From IMG/VR virus record IMGVR_UViG_3300009181_000407, positions 1-21,591 of that record: a stretch of 21,591 bases of DNA; one strand, written 5' to 3'. Both the position numbers and the translations under genes were made by a program. Below the pieces are notes generated by a model. That model saw only the letters and a program-made list of their open reading frames with translations, was not told the origin of the DNA and ran no database searches. Positions 14,463 through 21,061 of the stretch are shown here, piece after piece (within the stretch, counting starts at the first letter, position 1; every line of letters starts with the position of its first letter). This DNA comes from a virus.

Positions 14463-17256
14463 CTAAAAAGTCCTTGCAGTTAATCCATAGCACATCTAGG
14501 GACGGTAGATTCATACGGGTGCCTTTGCCCATACGCTTCTTCTCTATCTTTGACTTGGAACGTCCACGTTTTAGCGCATCGACAAAGCCTTCGTAGTTGA
14601 CCTGCTTCTTTACGCACCAATCCCTAAGTGGACTGAGGTAGATGTATAGCATCTTTATGTCGTATTCGTAGCGTGCCATGTACGACACTCTCGGCGTAGC
14701 GTCCGGAATAATCAAGTGGTCTGCGTCGTCCCGCTTCAATGTGCGGGAATCATCCGTGCTCTTAATACGCAGGATATTGTTGTAGTTCTCAGCCAAGAAG
14801 TTAGTGAGCGTTGTCTCGGCGTCGACGTCCATAGATTTGACTTGATCTTGTACCCCGCTAACTACACCCTTGAGCCAAGTGACCACAGCCTTGAGGTCAT
14901 AGTCAACTAAGCCAGCCCGCTTTGCCGCCATCAACCCCATGATGCCATCTGCCGCTAAGACCGAATGAAACCGTGCGTCAGGTCCAAACCCGCACATCTG
15001 ATCTAGTTTGTGTTGGGTAGATTTGTACAAAGCCTTGATACCAGCAATGTCCTGCATCACGTACTGCATGTATGGCAGATATGCGTGCCCGTAGTTGTTT
15101 AGAAGTGCGTCACTTAATATGTCAGTATCGACCTTGTTGAGTCCGGGGACGGGTTTGGCACGTACTTCCAACAAACGCATGGCTTCACCTTTAGGCAGAG
15201 CCTTGTAGGTTCCCATCTTCTCCATCATGGATGAGTTGCCTGTACTAACTGCCGCTTGTTTCCATGGCTCGCCACGGATTCGCTCTGAGTTGGAGTTCGG
15301 CCCCATGCGATTGCGTTGCATACCTGATGTGTACTGATACAGAAAGTCGCTCAACTCCTTGGCGGTGGAGTTAGTCATCTCGTCCATAGGTAGGAAGATG
15401 TTGTTGTAGAGTTCCGCACGGTTCATCTTGGATGCCATAGTGTCGGATTCTTTAAGCACAATCTTGGTCGGGTCGCCCCAAATACTAGCCCCCGCATACA
15501 ACGCAGTTGTCTTGCCGATTCCTGAGTCCGGACTGAATATGTGCATCAACGCCCCATTTACAGGGGTGAAGTCGGTAAAGATAGAGCCAAAAGATAGTCC
15601 GATTACAAACTGGTGCATCTCCATTCCGGGGCGGTTGTAGAAGTTCATGGCTTCTTTCCATGCCTCTAGCGTTCCTTTGGGTTGAAATGCGTGAAACAGA
15701 TGTGCTGTAGCTGATGAGGGTGGATTGTGGTCTACCCGATCTGCACGAATTTCTTTATCCCCTAGCACGAATGCTTCGTGCTTATCATCTATCCAACCAA
15801 ATTGTCTGTGAGCCGTGTCCGCTCTTGCGTTAAATTGCATGTGGTTTACCCATGTTGTTATATATGACATTAGTTCGTCGGTTCTAATCATCGCCACGCC
15901 GTTGGATGACATGTGCTTACGCAGTTCATCCTTAGAGGTAGCAGACGCAAGAGGTATCGTAAATTCCCGCACCCCGTCACGAGGAAGATGTAGCCTTACG
16001 ACTACCGCCTCACCCACAGCAGAGTCCAGTAACCTACGAGTTACGTACATATCGTTGTGATAGATCATCACTTCGATCTCGTCTTCTTGCTTGATAACCC
16101 GCTTAAAGATACCTCCGTTCTTCCCCCTGAAATAAGGTTCGGGATACTTCGGTATAACGTATGTTTGTGTGTGCCCTTGATTCACATTCGCCGGGGCATC
16201 TTCTACGATGTTATCTTCCTCAGTTGCTTCTTGCACTTCTCGACCAAGCACAATCGGCGATTTGATTGAGCCTTTGCTTGGGCATCCGTCGCAACCTTTG
16301 GGGTTGTATTCTTCAAACTTAGCGCAGGTATAAGGGCCGCCCTTGATACCACGTACTTTCCTGTCAGCAAATTGTGGGCTGTACTCAGGGTGCCCACTAG
16401 AAATCTTGTCAATAGCCTTGTCTGCGTCTACGCAAAATTTAGCGATAGATAAGCCTGCTCTCCACATCGGTTCCGACATGGTTGCTTGGTTCTCGTAAAT
16501 ATATCCTAGTTGTTGGCATCCTTCTCCCTTCACAGTTCTAATCATGATGGTCTTAAACCGATTTGTGTAGTTCCCAAGGATTGCCTTGGTTACTTCGTCC
16601 ATCTCTCCACGTGGGATGTAGGGCCGCCGCTCAATGAGTGGGTCACCAATAACATCTTTTAGTGTGTCAAGCTCATACGGTACGGAACCCTGGCCTAGTA
16701 AACTGACAGGGCGTGCCACGTCGTTTTTGTAGTTTAGAGTCCCCGGAACCCGTAAGATTCGTACCGCATCCGCCGTTACTACATGGTCGATGTGCAAGTC
16801 ATGGTCGTCACACATACTCTTTAACTTCTCAGCCAAAGGCAACCATGTTTCACGTGAAACGGGTTCAGTAAATGCCCAGTAGACGTGCACACCCCCACCG
16901 GAGTTAACCAGCGTAGGCTTCGGCATCTTGGTCGCCTTGCAGAACTGTTTTAAGGCAGTAATCGCTTCGGCTTGTGTCGCGTATGGTTTATCTTCTCCGC
17001 AGTCTATGTCTAGGAACAACGATTTCAGTTGTTTGACGTTAGGTGCTTTGCGTGACTTGCCATCCTTGAATGTTGCTAATGCGTAGTACGCATCGTACCC
17101 CTCGTTTTTCAAATTCTCGGCTACTGCTACTGCGTCTTCCACTGTGCGGAAGAACTTTTGTACAGGCTTGTCTGACCCATTTTTTAGCCCAACTATGCAG
17201 TAGTATCCGTCGTCCCCGAGGACTTGCTGTAAAAATTCTAAATTGTCCATAGCCAC
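14395..17256 (-). CDS. Primase-helicase fusion: AEP-type primase plus DUF927-like AAA+/SF3-type helicase
   Basis: A 953-residue replication enzyme. Residues 1-200 form an archaeo-eukaryotic primase (Prim-Pol) domain: the metal-binding pair D83/D85 in FLDIDCG, the histidine motif SGGGVHVYW at 119-127, and RILRVPGTLNYKN at 166-178. A possible zinc site uses C311, C322 and C325 (GCDGCPSKG). Residues 370-540 lead into the ATPase, with Walker A SPDSGIGKTT (K582, T583) and Walker B FLPMDEM (D625, E626). The C-terminus (from about 790) has small helical domains. It should unwind DNA and make primers at the phage fork. The start is GTG at 17256 or ATG at 17250. Both are close to a weak GGGTGG site, and I cannot decide between them. 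A perfect 14-bp parS-like palindrome lies within codons V133-T137. Confidence 0.85.
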   Translation of the reverse strand: MAMDNLEFLQQVLGDDGYYCIVGLKNGSDKPVQKFFRTVEDAVAVAENLKNEGYDAYYALATFKDGKSRKAPNVKQLKSLFLDIDCGEDKPYATQAEAITALKQFCKATKMPKPTLVNSGGGVHVYWAFTEPVSRETWLPLAEKLKSMCDDHDLHIDHVVTADAVRILRVPGTLNYKNDVARPVSLLGQGSVPYELDTLKDVIGDPLIERRPYIPRGEMDEVTKAILGNYTNRFKTIMIRTVKGEGCQQLGYIYENQATMSEPMWRAGLSIAKFCVDADKAIDKISSGHPEYSPQFADRKVRGIKGGPYTCAKFEEYNPKGCDGCPSKGSIKSPIVLGREVQEATEEDNIVEDAPANVNQGHTQTYVIPKYPEPYFRGKNGGIFKRVIKQEDEIEVMIYHNDMYVTRRLLDSAVGEAVVVRLHLPRDGVREFTIPLASATSKDELRKHMSSNGVAMIRTDELMSYITTWVNHMQFNARADTAHRQFGWIDDKHEAFVLGDKEIRADRVDHNPPSSATAHLFHAFQPKGTLEAWKEAMNFYNRPGMEMHQFVIGLSFGSIFTDFTPVNGALMHIFSPDSGIGKTTALYAGASIWGDPTKIVLKESDTMASKMNRAELYNNIFLPMDEMTNSTAKELSDFLYQYTSGMQRNRMGPNSNSERIRGEPWKQAAVSTGNSSMMEKMGTYKALPKGEAMRLLEVRAKPVPGLNKVDTDILSDALLNNYGHAYLPYMQYVMQDIAGIKALYKSTQHKLDQMCGFGPDARFHSVLAADGIMGLMAAKRAGLVDYDLKAVVTWLKGVVSGVQDQVKSMDVDAETTLTNFLAENYNNILRIKSTDDSRTLKRDDADHLIIPDATPRVSYMARYEYDIKMLYIYLSPLRDWCVKKQVNYEGFVDALKRGRSKSKIEKKRMGKGTRMNLPSLDVLWINCKDFLDDDVEEEIAAAAGHKAVLEGDA
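16846..16861. promoter_or_regulatory. parS-like palindrome (ParB-binding-site core) inside the primase-helicase gene
   Basis: The 14-bp palindrome GTTTCACGTGAAAC (16847-16860) is identical to the core of the chromosomal parS consensus TGTTTCACGTGAAACA known from Bacillus, Caulobacter and most bacteria. Including flanks, 15 of 16 positions match. It encodes V-S-R-E-T in the primase domain. No parA or parB gene is visible in the window, so ParB would have to come from the host or from elsewhere in the phage genome. The identity is seen directly. Function is unproven. Confidence 0.5.
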
Positions 17257-17287
17257 CCATTGTTAGGTGGGGGTACTCGCTACTTCC

Positions 17288-17316
17288 GGCAGTCAGGAGT
17301 CCAATCTAGACTTGCC
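17288..17316 (-). other. Stem-loop in the spacer between the four-cysteine protein and the primase-helicase
   Basis: GGCAGTC at 17288-17294 pairs with GACTTGCC at 17309-17316, giving 7 bp with one bulged T and a 14-base loop. It lies in the 89-base spacer, the second longest of the leftward operon, about 30 bases before the primase-helicase start. There is no T-tract, so it is not a terminator. It could be an mRNA processing or stability element. The stem is short and may be chance. Confidence 0.3.
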
Positions 17317-17345
17317 AGCATCCGCTTTCCCCCCGAAACCATTAA

Positions 17346-18254
17346 TTAAGCATCGTCCCATTCGCCAACCAAGTCTTCTAACTTGGGTTCATTGGCTACG
17401 GGTGCTTTCTTGGGTGCGGCTTTCTTTGGTTCATCAACTTCCTCAGCTTCTACCTTTGCGGGCTTGGCTTTAGGGGCTTCTTGCGCTTCTGCTTCGGGTG
17501 CAAACAAGGAGGGTTTTGGCCTGTCCTTGACACCATCGGTTTGTGCAACAGTCATTGTGATTGCGCTGACTGCTTCGGGTGAGTCCTTGAGTTGTTGGAC
17601 TGTGTTGAACTCTTCCTCGGTCACGGGGCGCACAGGCTTGAACACCAATTTAGGTGTAGGGCTTGCAGTATCGAAACGCATCTCGGTCACAACACCAGTA
17701 ATAGGTGTGCCGTGGTTCTTCAAATGGCGAGCATAGGCTTGCAAGGGTAACTTGCCCTTCTCACCATCACCAAACACAGATGTTGGGGGCAACACTAGTT
17801 GGTAGACTTCTTGTTTTTCCACTTCACCATCAAGCACGACGGCTAAACGCTGTTGGTAACGGCATGCACGGCTGTCGCCTTGACCAGAACCCTTGATGTT
17901 TTGTGGGCAACTCAAACAAGTAGCTGACTGCTTGTTCTCTTCCTTGACCTTTACATCGGGACGTTGGCTATCTGCTGACCAACATGTTGGGGATACGGCT
18001 TCACCTTCGCTATAAGTTCCTGCGTAGTAGATACGTGAAACTTTCGGTGCGGCTTTGATGATGACAACATTCATCGCACGCTCTTCTGACACGCGGTACT
18101 CTTTACCGCCAATGAACTCACGAAATACTCCGCCCTTGATACTGATACGACGTGAACCTAAGCTCTCTCCAGCTAGGGCATTCGTTGCATCATCTGCGTT
18201 TGCGTTCTTGAGGTATGCGGGTAGTCCGCCTTTAAACAATGCTAAATCACTCAT
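17346..18254 (-). CDS. Four-cysteine protein with acidic tail, candidate phage ssDNA-binding protein
   Basis: A 302-residue protein. Residues 35-215 look like a beta-rich folded core, with four cysteines in a zinc-finger-like arrangement (C91, C113, C116, C131; TCLSCPQN at 112-119). Residues 250-292 are Ala/Pro/Lys/Glu-rich and probably disordered. The last residues, LEDLVGEWDDA, form an acidic tip like that of T7 gp2.5 and other single-strand-binding proteins, which use it to contact polymerase and helicase. Its place directly upstream of the primase-helicase fits such a role. I do not recognise an OB-fold signature with certainty, so the function is inference. The start is fixed by AAGGAG at 18262-18267, which overlaps the stop of the upstream HTH gene. 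Confidence 0.6.
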   Translation of the reverse strand: MSDLALFKGGLPAYLKNANADDATNALAGESLGSRRISIKGGVFREFIGGKEYRVSEERAMNVVIIKAAPKVSRIYYAGTYSEGEAVSPTCWSADSQRPDVKVKEENKQSATCLSCPQNIKGSGQGDSRACRYQQRLAVVLDGEVEKQEVYQLVLPPTSVFGDGEKGKLPLQAYARHLKNHGTPITGVVTEMRFDTASPTPKLVFKPVRPVTEEEFNTVQQLKDSPEAVSAITMTVAQTDGVKDRPKPSLFAPEAEAQEAPKAKPAKVEAEEVDEPKKAAPKKAPVANEPKLEDLVGEWDDA

Positions 18255-18265
18255 CTACATTCTCC

Positions 18266-18538
18266 TTAAATATCATCGTTGGGGTTAAAGTTTAAAGTCA
18301 TTTGAGTAGAACCCTGTGGGGGTTTTACCGTAAGACTTCCGTCTGCTTCTTCTCTCACAAGCGTTCCGCCGTTTAGGACTCGCATCGCCTCTTCCACTTC
18401 GCTAATCTTGAAACGGTAGACACCGCCAATCTTTAATGAGGGGATTAGGTCTTGCCGAATCCATGCGCGGACAGTCGATATGGACACCGCAAAATGCTTT
18501 GCCACACTTTCTATCGGAACGAAAGATTCATCAACCAT
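18266..18538 (-). CDS. Excisionase/MerR-type helix-turn-helix DNA-binding protein
   Basis: A 90-residue protein. Residues 6-52 carry a winged helix-turn-helix of the excisionase-like class (HTH_17 style): FVPIESVAKHFAVSISTVRAW, then IPSLKIGGVYRFKISEVEEAM. Here the Val-Ser-x-Ser-Thr-Val-Arg-x-Trp helix recognises DNA and the GGVYRF hairpin is the wing. The C-terminal 35 residues are polar and probably flexible. No integrase or attachment site is visible, so a transcriptional or replication-accessory role is more likely than excision. The start has AAGGAG 5 nt upstream (18544-18549) and overlaps the previous gene by 8 nt, which suggests coupling. Confidence 0.8.
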   Translation of the reverse strand: MVDESFVPIESVAKHFAVSISTVRAWIRQDLIPSLKIGGVYRFKISEVEEAMRVLNGGTLVREEADGSLTVKPPQGSTQMTLNFNPNDDI

Positions 18539-18950
18539 TTTTACTCCTTTTTATGGTCACGGAATATTCCGCATTCGCGTTAAGCCCCGGCGGAAGCACG
18601 TCGGGGTGTTCTTCTAAAAATGCCTTCATATTGGTTTGGTGAAGTCGCTTCTCCAATAGTTCCGGCACACCATGTTCAAGTATGAATTTGCCCATGGATT
18701 CCCAGTCGTTCGTTGAGTACGTCGTCCTTACGGTGCGATACACAACTCCGGCTTCGGTTCGTAGACTCTCAGCGCCAATGACTTTCATGTGGTCAAGAAT
18801 CGCTGTCTTGACTGTCTTCATGCCGTCTTCAACCTTGGCGATTTCCGCTTCTAGTTGATGGGTGAGTTCTGCTTTTTTGTCCCGCATCTTGATATAGACA
18901 CGGGTAAGTTTTTCTAGAGGCACTTCTGCCTGTACTGTAGCTTCTTCCAT
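18531..18950 (-). CDS. Conserved-looking coiled-coil phage protein, function unknown
   Basis: A 139-residue protein. Residues 10-58 predict a charged coiled coil (EKLTRVYIKMRDKKAELTHQ, then EAEIAKVEDGMKTVKTAILD). The rest is an alpha/beta domain with SLRTEAGVVYRTVRTTYSTN, DWESMGKFILEHGVPELLEKR, HQTNMKAFLEEHPDVLPPGL and a closing strand EYSVTIKRSK. I recall similar proteins in many phage early or replication regions, without a settled function. The coiled coil followed by a compact domain is loosely like Gam-type nuclease inhibitors, but I see no specific match. The start has AGGAG at 18958-18962, within a leader (AACAGGAGAATGT) that recurs in this window. The stop overlaps the HTH gene start. 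Confidence 0.65.
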   Translation of the reverse strand: MEEATVQAEVPLEKLTRVYIKMRDKKAELTHQLEAEIAKVEDGMKTVKTAILDHMKVIGAESLRTEAGVVYRTVRTTYSTNDWESMGKFILEHGVPELLEKRLHQTNMKAFLEEHPDVLPPGLNANAEYSVTIKRSKNG

Positions 18951-19030
18951 TTACATTCTCCTGTTTTAAAAATACGATAGCGGTTTGTTGTTCTCACTAT
19001 CTTCCCTCTACTCTACTATCAAATTCTACC

Positions 19031-20569
19031 TTAGTCAAGTAAATTCTTGTAAAGTTCAACTAACTTTACATGATCGTCTATACGGTTGTCAAGCATTTTG
19101 TATAGGTGTTTCTCCGCATTTGAACCCTGTAATCGCACAATCGTGACCGGATGGCGTTGCCCCGCTCTATGCGCTCTTGCATTGGCTTGGGCATAAGTCT
19201 CTAGGCTTGGGGTCGGCCCCCACCAAACAACTGTATCCGCCGCTGTCAAGGTCACGCCATGAGCCGCCGCTTGTGGTTGGATTATCAAAATCCTTGGGTC
19301 ACTGGTATCTTGAAAATTCTTAAATATTTCAGCGCGTTTGTGGGCGGGCACATCACCATTGATGATCTCGGTTGAGAACCCGTCTGCTTCTAGCTTTTGG
19401 CTGAGAATCCGGATCGTGTTTTTAAATGGTACAAAGATCAATATCTTTTGTTGTGTCTCGTCGATCACTTCTCTCAACACCTTATAGCGGTTCTTGATGT
19501 CGAACTCCAAGGTCTCGCCAGTATCAGAGTACACCGCGCCACAAGATATTTGCAGGAGTTTGCTCAATCCGACTGCAGCGTTAACTGCCGTAATTTGCTC
19601 CCCCGCCGTTTGCACAACAAGTTGCTTGCGTAACAACTCATAGTATTTCTTCTGTTGGGGGGTCAGTTCAACCTCCCGTGAGACATACGTCATCTCAGGT
19701 AGGTCAAGGCATTCCTCTTTGGTAAACCGGATGGCGGGTTGTAGGGCTTCGTAAACTACCTTGTCCGCATGGGGGCGTGGCACCCACTTGAACTGGGTTA
19801 TCTTGTACATAACCATGTCTTTAAATGCGCTGTAGAACTTAGGCACACCGCTAGGACTTACAAGTTTCGCTAGTCCATAGGCGTCCACGGGGGATTGAGC
19901 CGCAGGTGTTCCAGTCAGCATCCAGAGCCATGTCTCAGGCTTTAGAATACGGTTTAACGTCTTCCAACGTGTTGTCTGCGCGTTCTTGTACGCATTGGCT
20001 TCGTCGATAACGATTAAATCAAACCCACCATTAGCCACCGCTTCTTGAACAATCTCCACCCCGTCATAGTTGATGATGACAAACTCGGCGTCCGATGCGA
20101 TCACTCGGTTGCGCTTCTCTTTAGAGCCATAGGCAATGTCCACGGTGCGGTGCATAGCAAACCTAAACAAGTCAGCACGCCAAGCAGAATCCATGATGGA
20201 CAGTGGGCAGATAACCAGTACACGGCGAATCCGACCAAGTTTCATCAGATAGTCAGCCGCCCAAATAACAGACCCCGTCTTGCCTGTGCCTTGCTCATTA
20301 AGGCAGAAAGCCCGCTGGTGCAGGGTCAAGAATGACGCAGTAGTCTTTTGATGCTCGAACGGTTTGTAGAGTCCGGGCCATCCGTACTGTCCCATGATTG
20401 GTGATGGGATGTTTTTTATTTGCAGGTTCTTAAGCACCCGTGCTTCATCTAACCCCCACTTCACCGCTACTTGGTGCTCTCCAATTTGTCTGCTCTTTGG
20501 TATAACCGTTGTCACCTTATTGGGGTGACGTAGGTTCAATAGCAGTATCTTGTTCTCTACGATTTCCAT
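19031..20569 (-). CDS. SNF2-like superfamily 2 DNA helicase/translocase
   Basis: A 512-residue helicase from the preferred ATG at 20569. Motifs, numbered from that ATG: Q-type entry PFEHQKTT near 71-78, Walker A NEQGTGKT (K97, T98), motif Ia VLVICPLS, motif II D189-E190-A191-N192 followed by xxKN as in SNF2 enzymes (usually DEAH), motif III LTGTP near 218-222, motif IV KILIFVPF, motif V ITLTAADTVVWW-like (VTLTAADTVVWW), and motif VI QANARAHRAGQ at 461-471. It probably remodels or unwinds DNA during phage replication or recombination, possibly with the nearby RecB/Cas4-like nuclease (inference). A longer GTG start at 20593 is possible, but AGGAG at 20574-20578 lies inside that extension and points to 20569. 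Confidence 0.88.
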   Translation of the reverse strand: MEIVENKILLLNLRHPNKVTTVIPKSRQIGEHQVAVKWGLDEARVLKNLQIKNIPSPIMGQYGWPGLYKPFEHQKTTASFLTLHQRAFCLNEQGTGKTGSVIWAADYLMKLGRIRRVLVICPLSIMDSAWRADLFRFAMHRTVDIAYGSKEKRNRVIASDAEFVIINYDGVEIVQEAVANGGFDLIVIDEANAYKNAQTTRWKTLNRILKPETWLWMLTGTPAAQSPVDAYGLAKLVSPSGVPKFYSAFKDMVMYKITQFKWVPRPHADKVVYEALQPAIRFTKEECLDLPEMTYVSREVELTPQQKKYYELLRKQLVVQTAGEQITAVNAAVGLSKLLQISCGAVYSDTGETLEFDIKNRYKVLREVIDETQQKILIFVPFKNTIRILSQKLEADGFSTEIINGDVPAHKRAEIFKNFQDTSDPRILIIQPQAAAHGVTLTAADTVVWWGPTPSLETYAQANARAHRAGQRHPVTIVRLQGSNAEKHLYKMLDNRIDDHVKLVELYKNLLD

Positions 20570-20573
20570 GATT

Positions 20574-20578
20574 CTCCT
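20574..20578 (-). promoter_or_regulatory. Ribosome binding site deciding the helicase start
   Basis: AGGAG on the minus strand, followed by AATC and then ATG at 20569. It makes the ATG, not the in-frame GTG 24 bases upstream, the likely start. The 13 bases AAAACAGGAGAAT here are identical to the leader of the coiled-coil gene. Confidence 0.6.
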
Positions 20579-20593
20579 GTTTTTATAAAGCAC

Positions 20594-20737
20594 TGACAGA
20601 GCAAAAGTGGTCTCCCACTTCGCTCCATCAGATTGTCGGTTCCCTACCGGAAAGAGTAGTGCCGACTGGTAAGGTTATTTCGGTTTCCCGCGATGCACGC
20701 CACTCATACCTTACGCTTGCATCAGACTATGAACCAA
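20594..20737 (-). promoter_or_regulatory. Hairpin-rich untranslated leader upstream of the helicase
   Basis: A 144-base gap, the longest in the window, between the HNH-like gene and the helicase. On the minus strand it can form AAGTGG-GAGA-CCACTT (20605-20620; a perfect 6-bp stem with a GNRA tetraloop, followed by TT), a 7-bp stem CCTTACC/GGTAGGG with one G-U pair (20668-20674 with 20642-20648), and a small CGG-GAAA-CCG hairpin. I see no convincing sigma70 promoter. It could be a regulatory leader, an RNase processing site or a small structured RNA. No coding potential is evident. Confidence 0.4.
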
Positions 20738-21061
20738 TCAGGCTCGTCGTTTTCTTTCTCGCTTGCTAGTCTCACCGACTAGGTTGCTCTTTGAGTCTCT
20801 CTTGAATGACCGATTCTTTGCAGGTGTCTGCACACTAAATCCGTCCTTGTTACTACCGCCTTTGTCTAACGCTTTCTTGTGTGATAGGTCTTTACCTTCA
20901 CGGCTCTCGGCGGTCTTGTTTGTATCTGTTGCACTGTCCTTGTGCTTCTTGTCGTACTCACGACGCAAGCGTTGACGCTCCATACGGCGTTCTAGTTCGC
21001 CACGGGCTTTTTGTTGCTCATACTCTTTCTTGTATGGGCGGGGTTTATTTACATACGGCAT
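20738..21061 (-). CDS. Small basic HNH-like protein, probably lacking a full nuclease active site
   Basis: A 107-residue, very basic protein. The N-terminus MPYVNKPRPYKKEYEQQKAR and the Arg-rich helix GELERRMERQRLRREYDKKH are followed by a region that resembles the HNH nuclease core: GKDLSHKKALDKGGSNKDGF (57-76), then KNRSFKRD. In active HNH proteins this reads D-H-x-x-P-L-x-x-GG-x-N…N-R. Here the acidic residue before the His is replaced by Ser, the following Pro is absent, and no CxxC zinc pairs are seen. It may bind DNA without cutting it, or act as a minimal nuclease. The start has GGGAGG at 21067-21072, inside the end of the upstream nuclease gene, whose TGA overlaps this ATG (ATGA). Confidence 0.6.
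   Translation of the reverse strand: MPYVNKPRPYKKEYEQQKARGELERRMERQRLRREYDKKHKDSATDTNKTAESREGKDLSHKKALDKGGSNKDGFSVQTPAKNRSFKRDSKSNLVGETSKRERKRRA

Noticed and set aside
16203-16412. Open frames overlapping or antisense to the large genes (also 12092-12364, 9021-9350 and 7113-7394)
   Set aside because: They lie wholly inside well-supported genes, lack a Shine-Dalgarno site and have low-complexity or shadow-like composition.
17257-17345. Possible tRNA or small RNA in the spacer before the primase-helicase
   Set aside because: A short stem-loop and a G-run/C-run are present, but no cloverleaf with T-arm and acceptor stem can be drawn.
18266-18538. HTH protein read as a prophage excisionase, implying a temperate phage
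   Set aside because: No integrase, repressor or attachment site is visible, and this HTH class is common in regulators of lytic phages.
18964-19030. Sigma70 promoter (TTGATA with a weak -10) before the coiled-coil gene
   Set aside because: At 17-base spacing the -10 is TAGTGA, and the better GATAGT is only 15 bases away, so the match is too weak to call.
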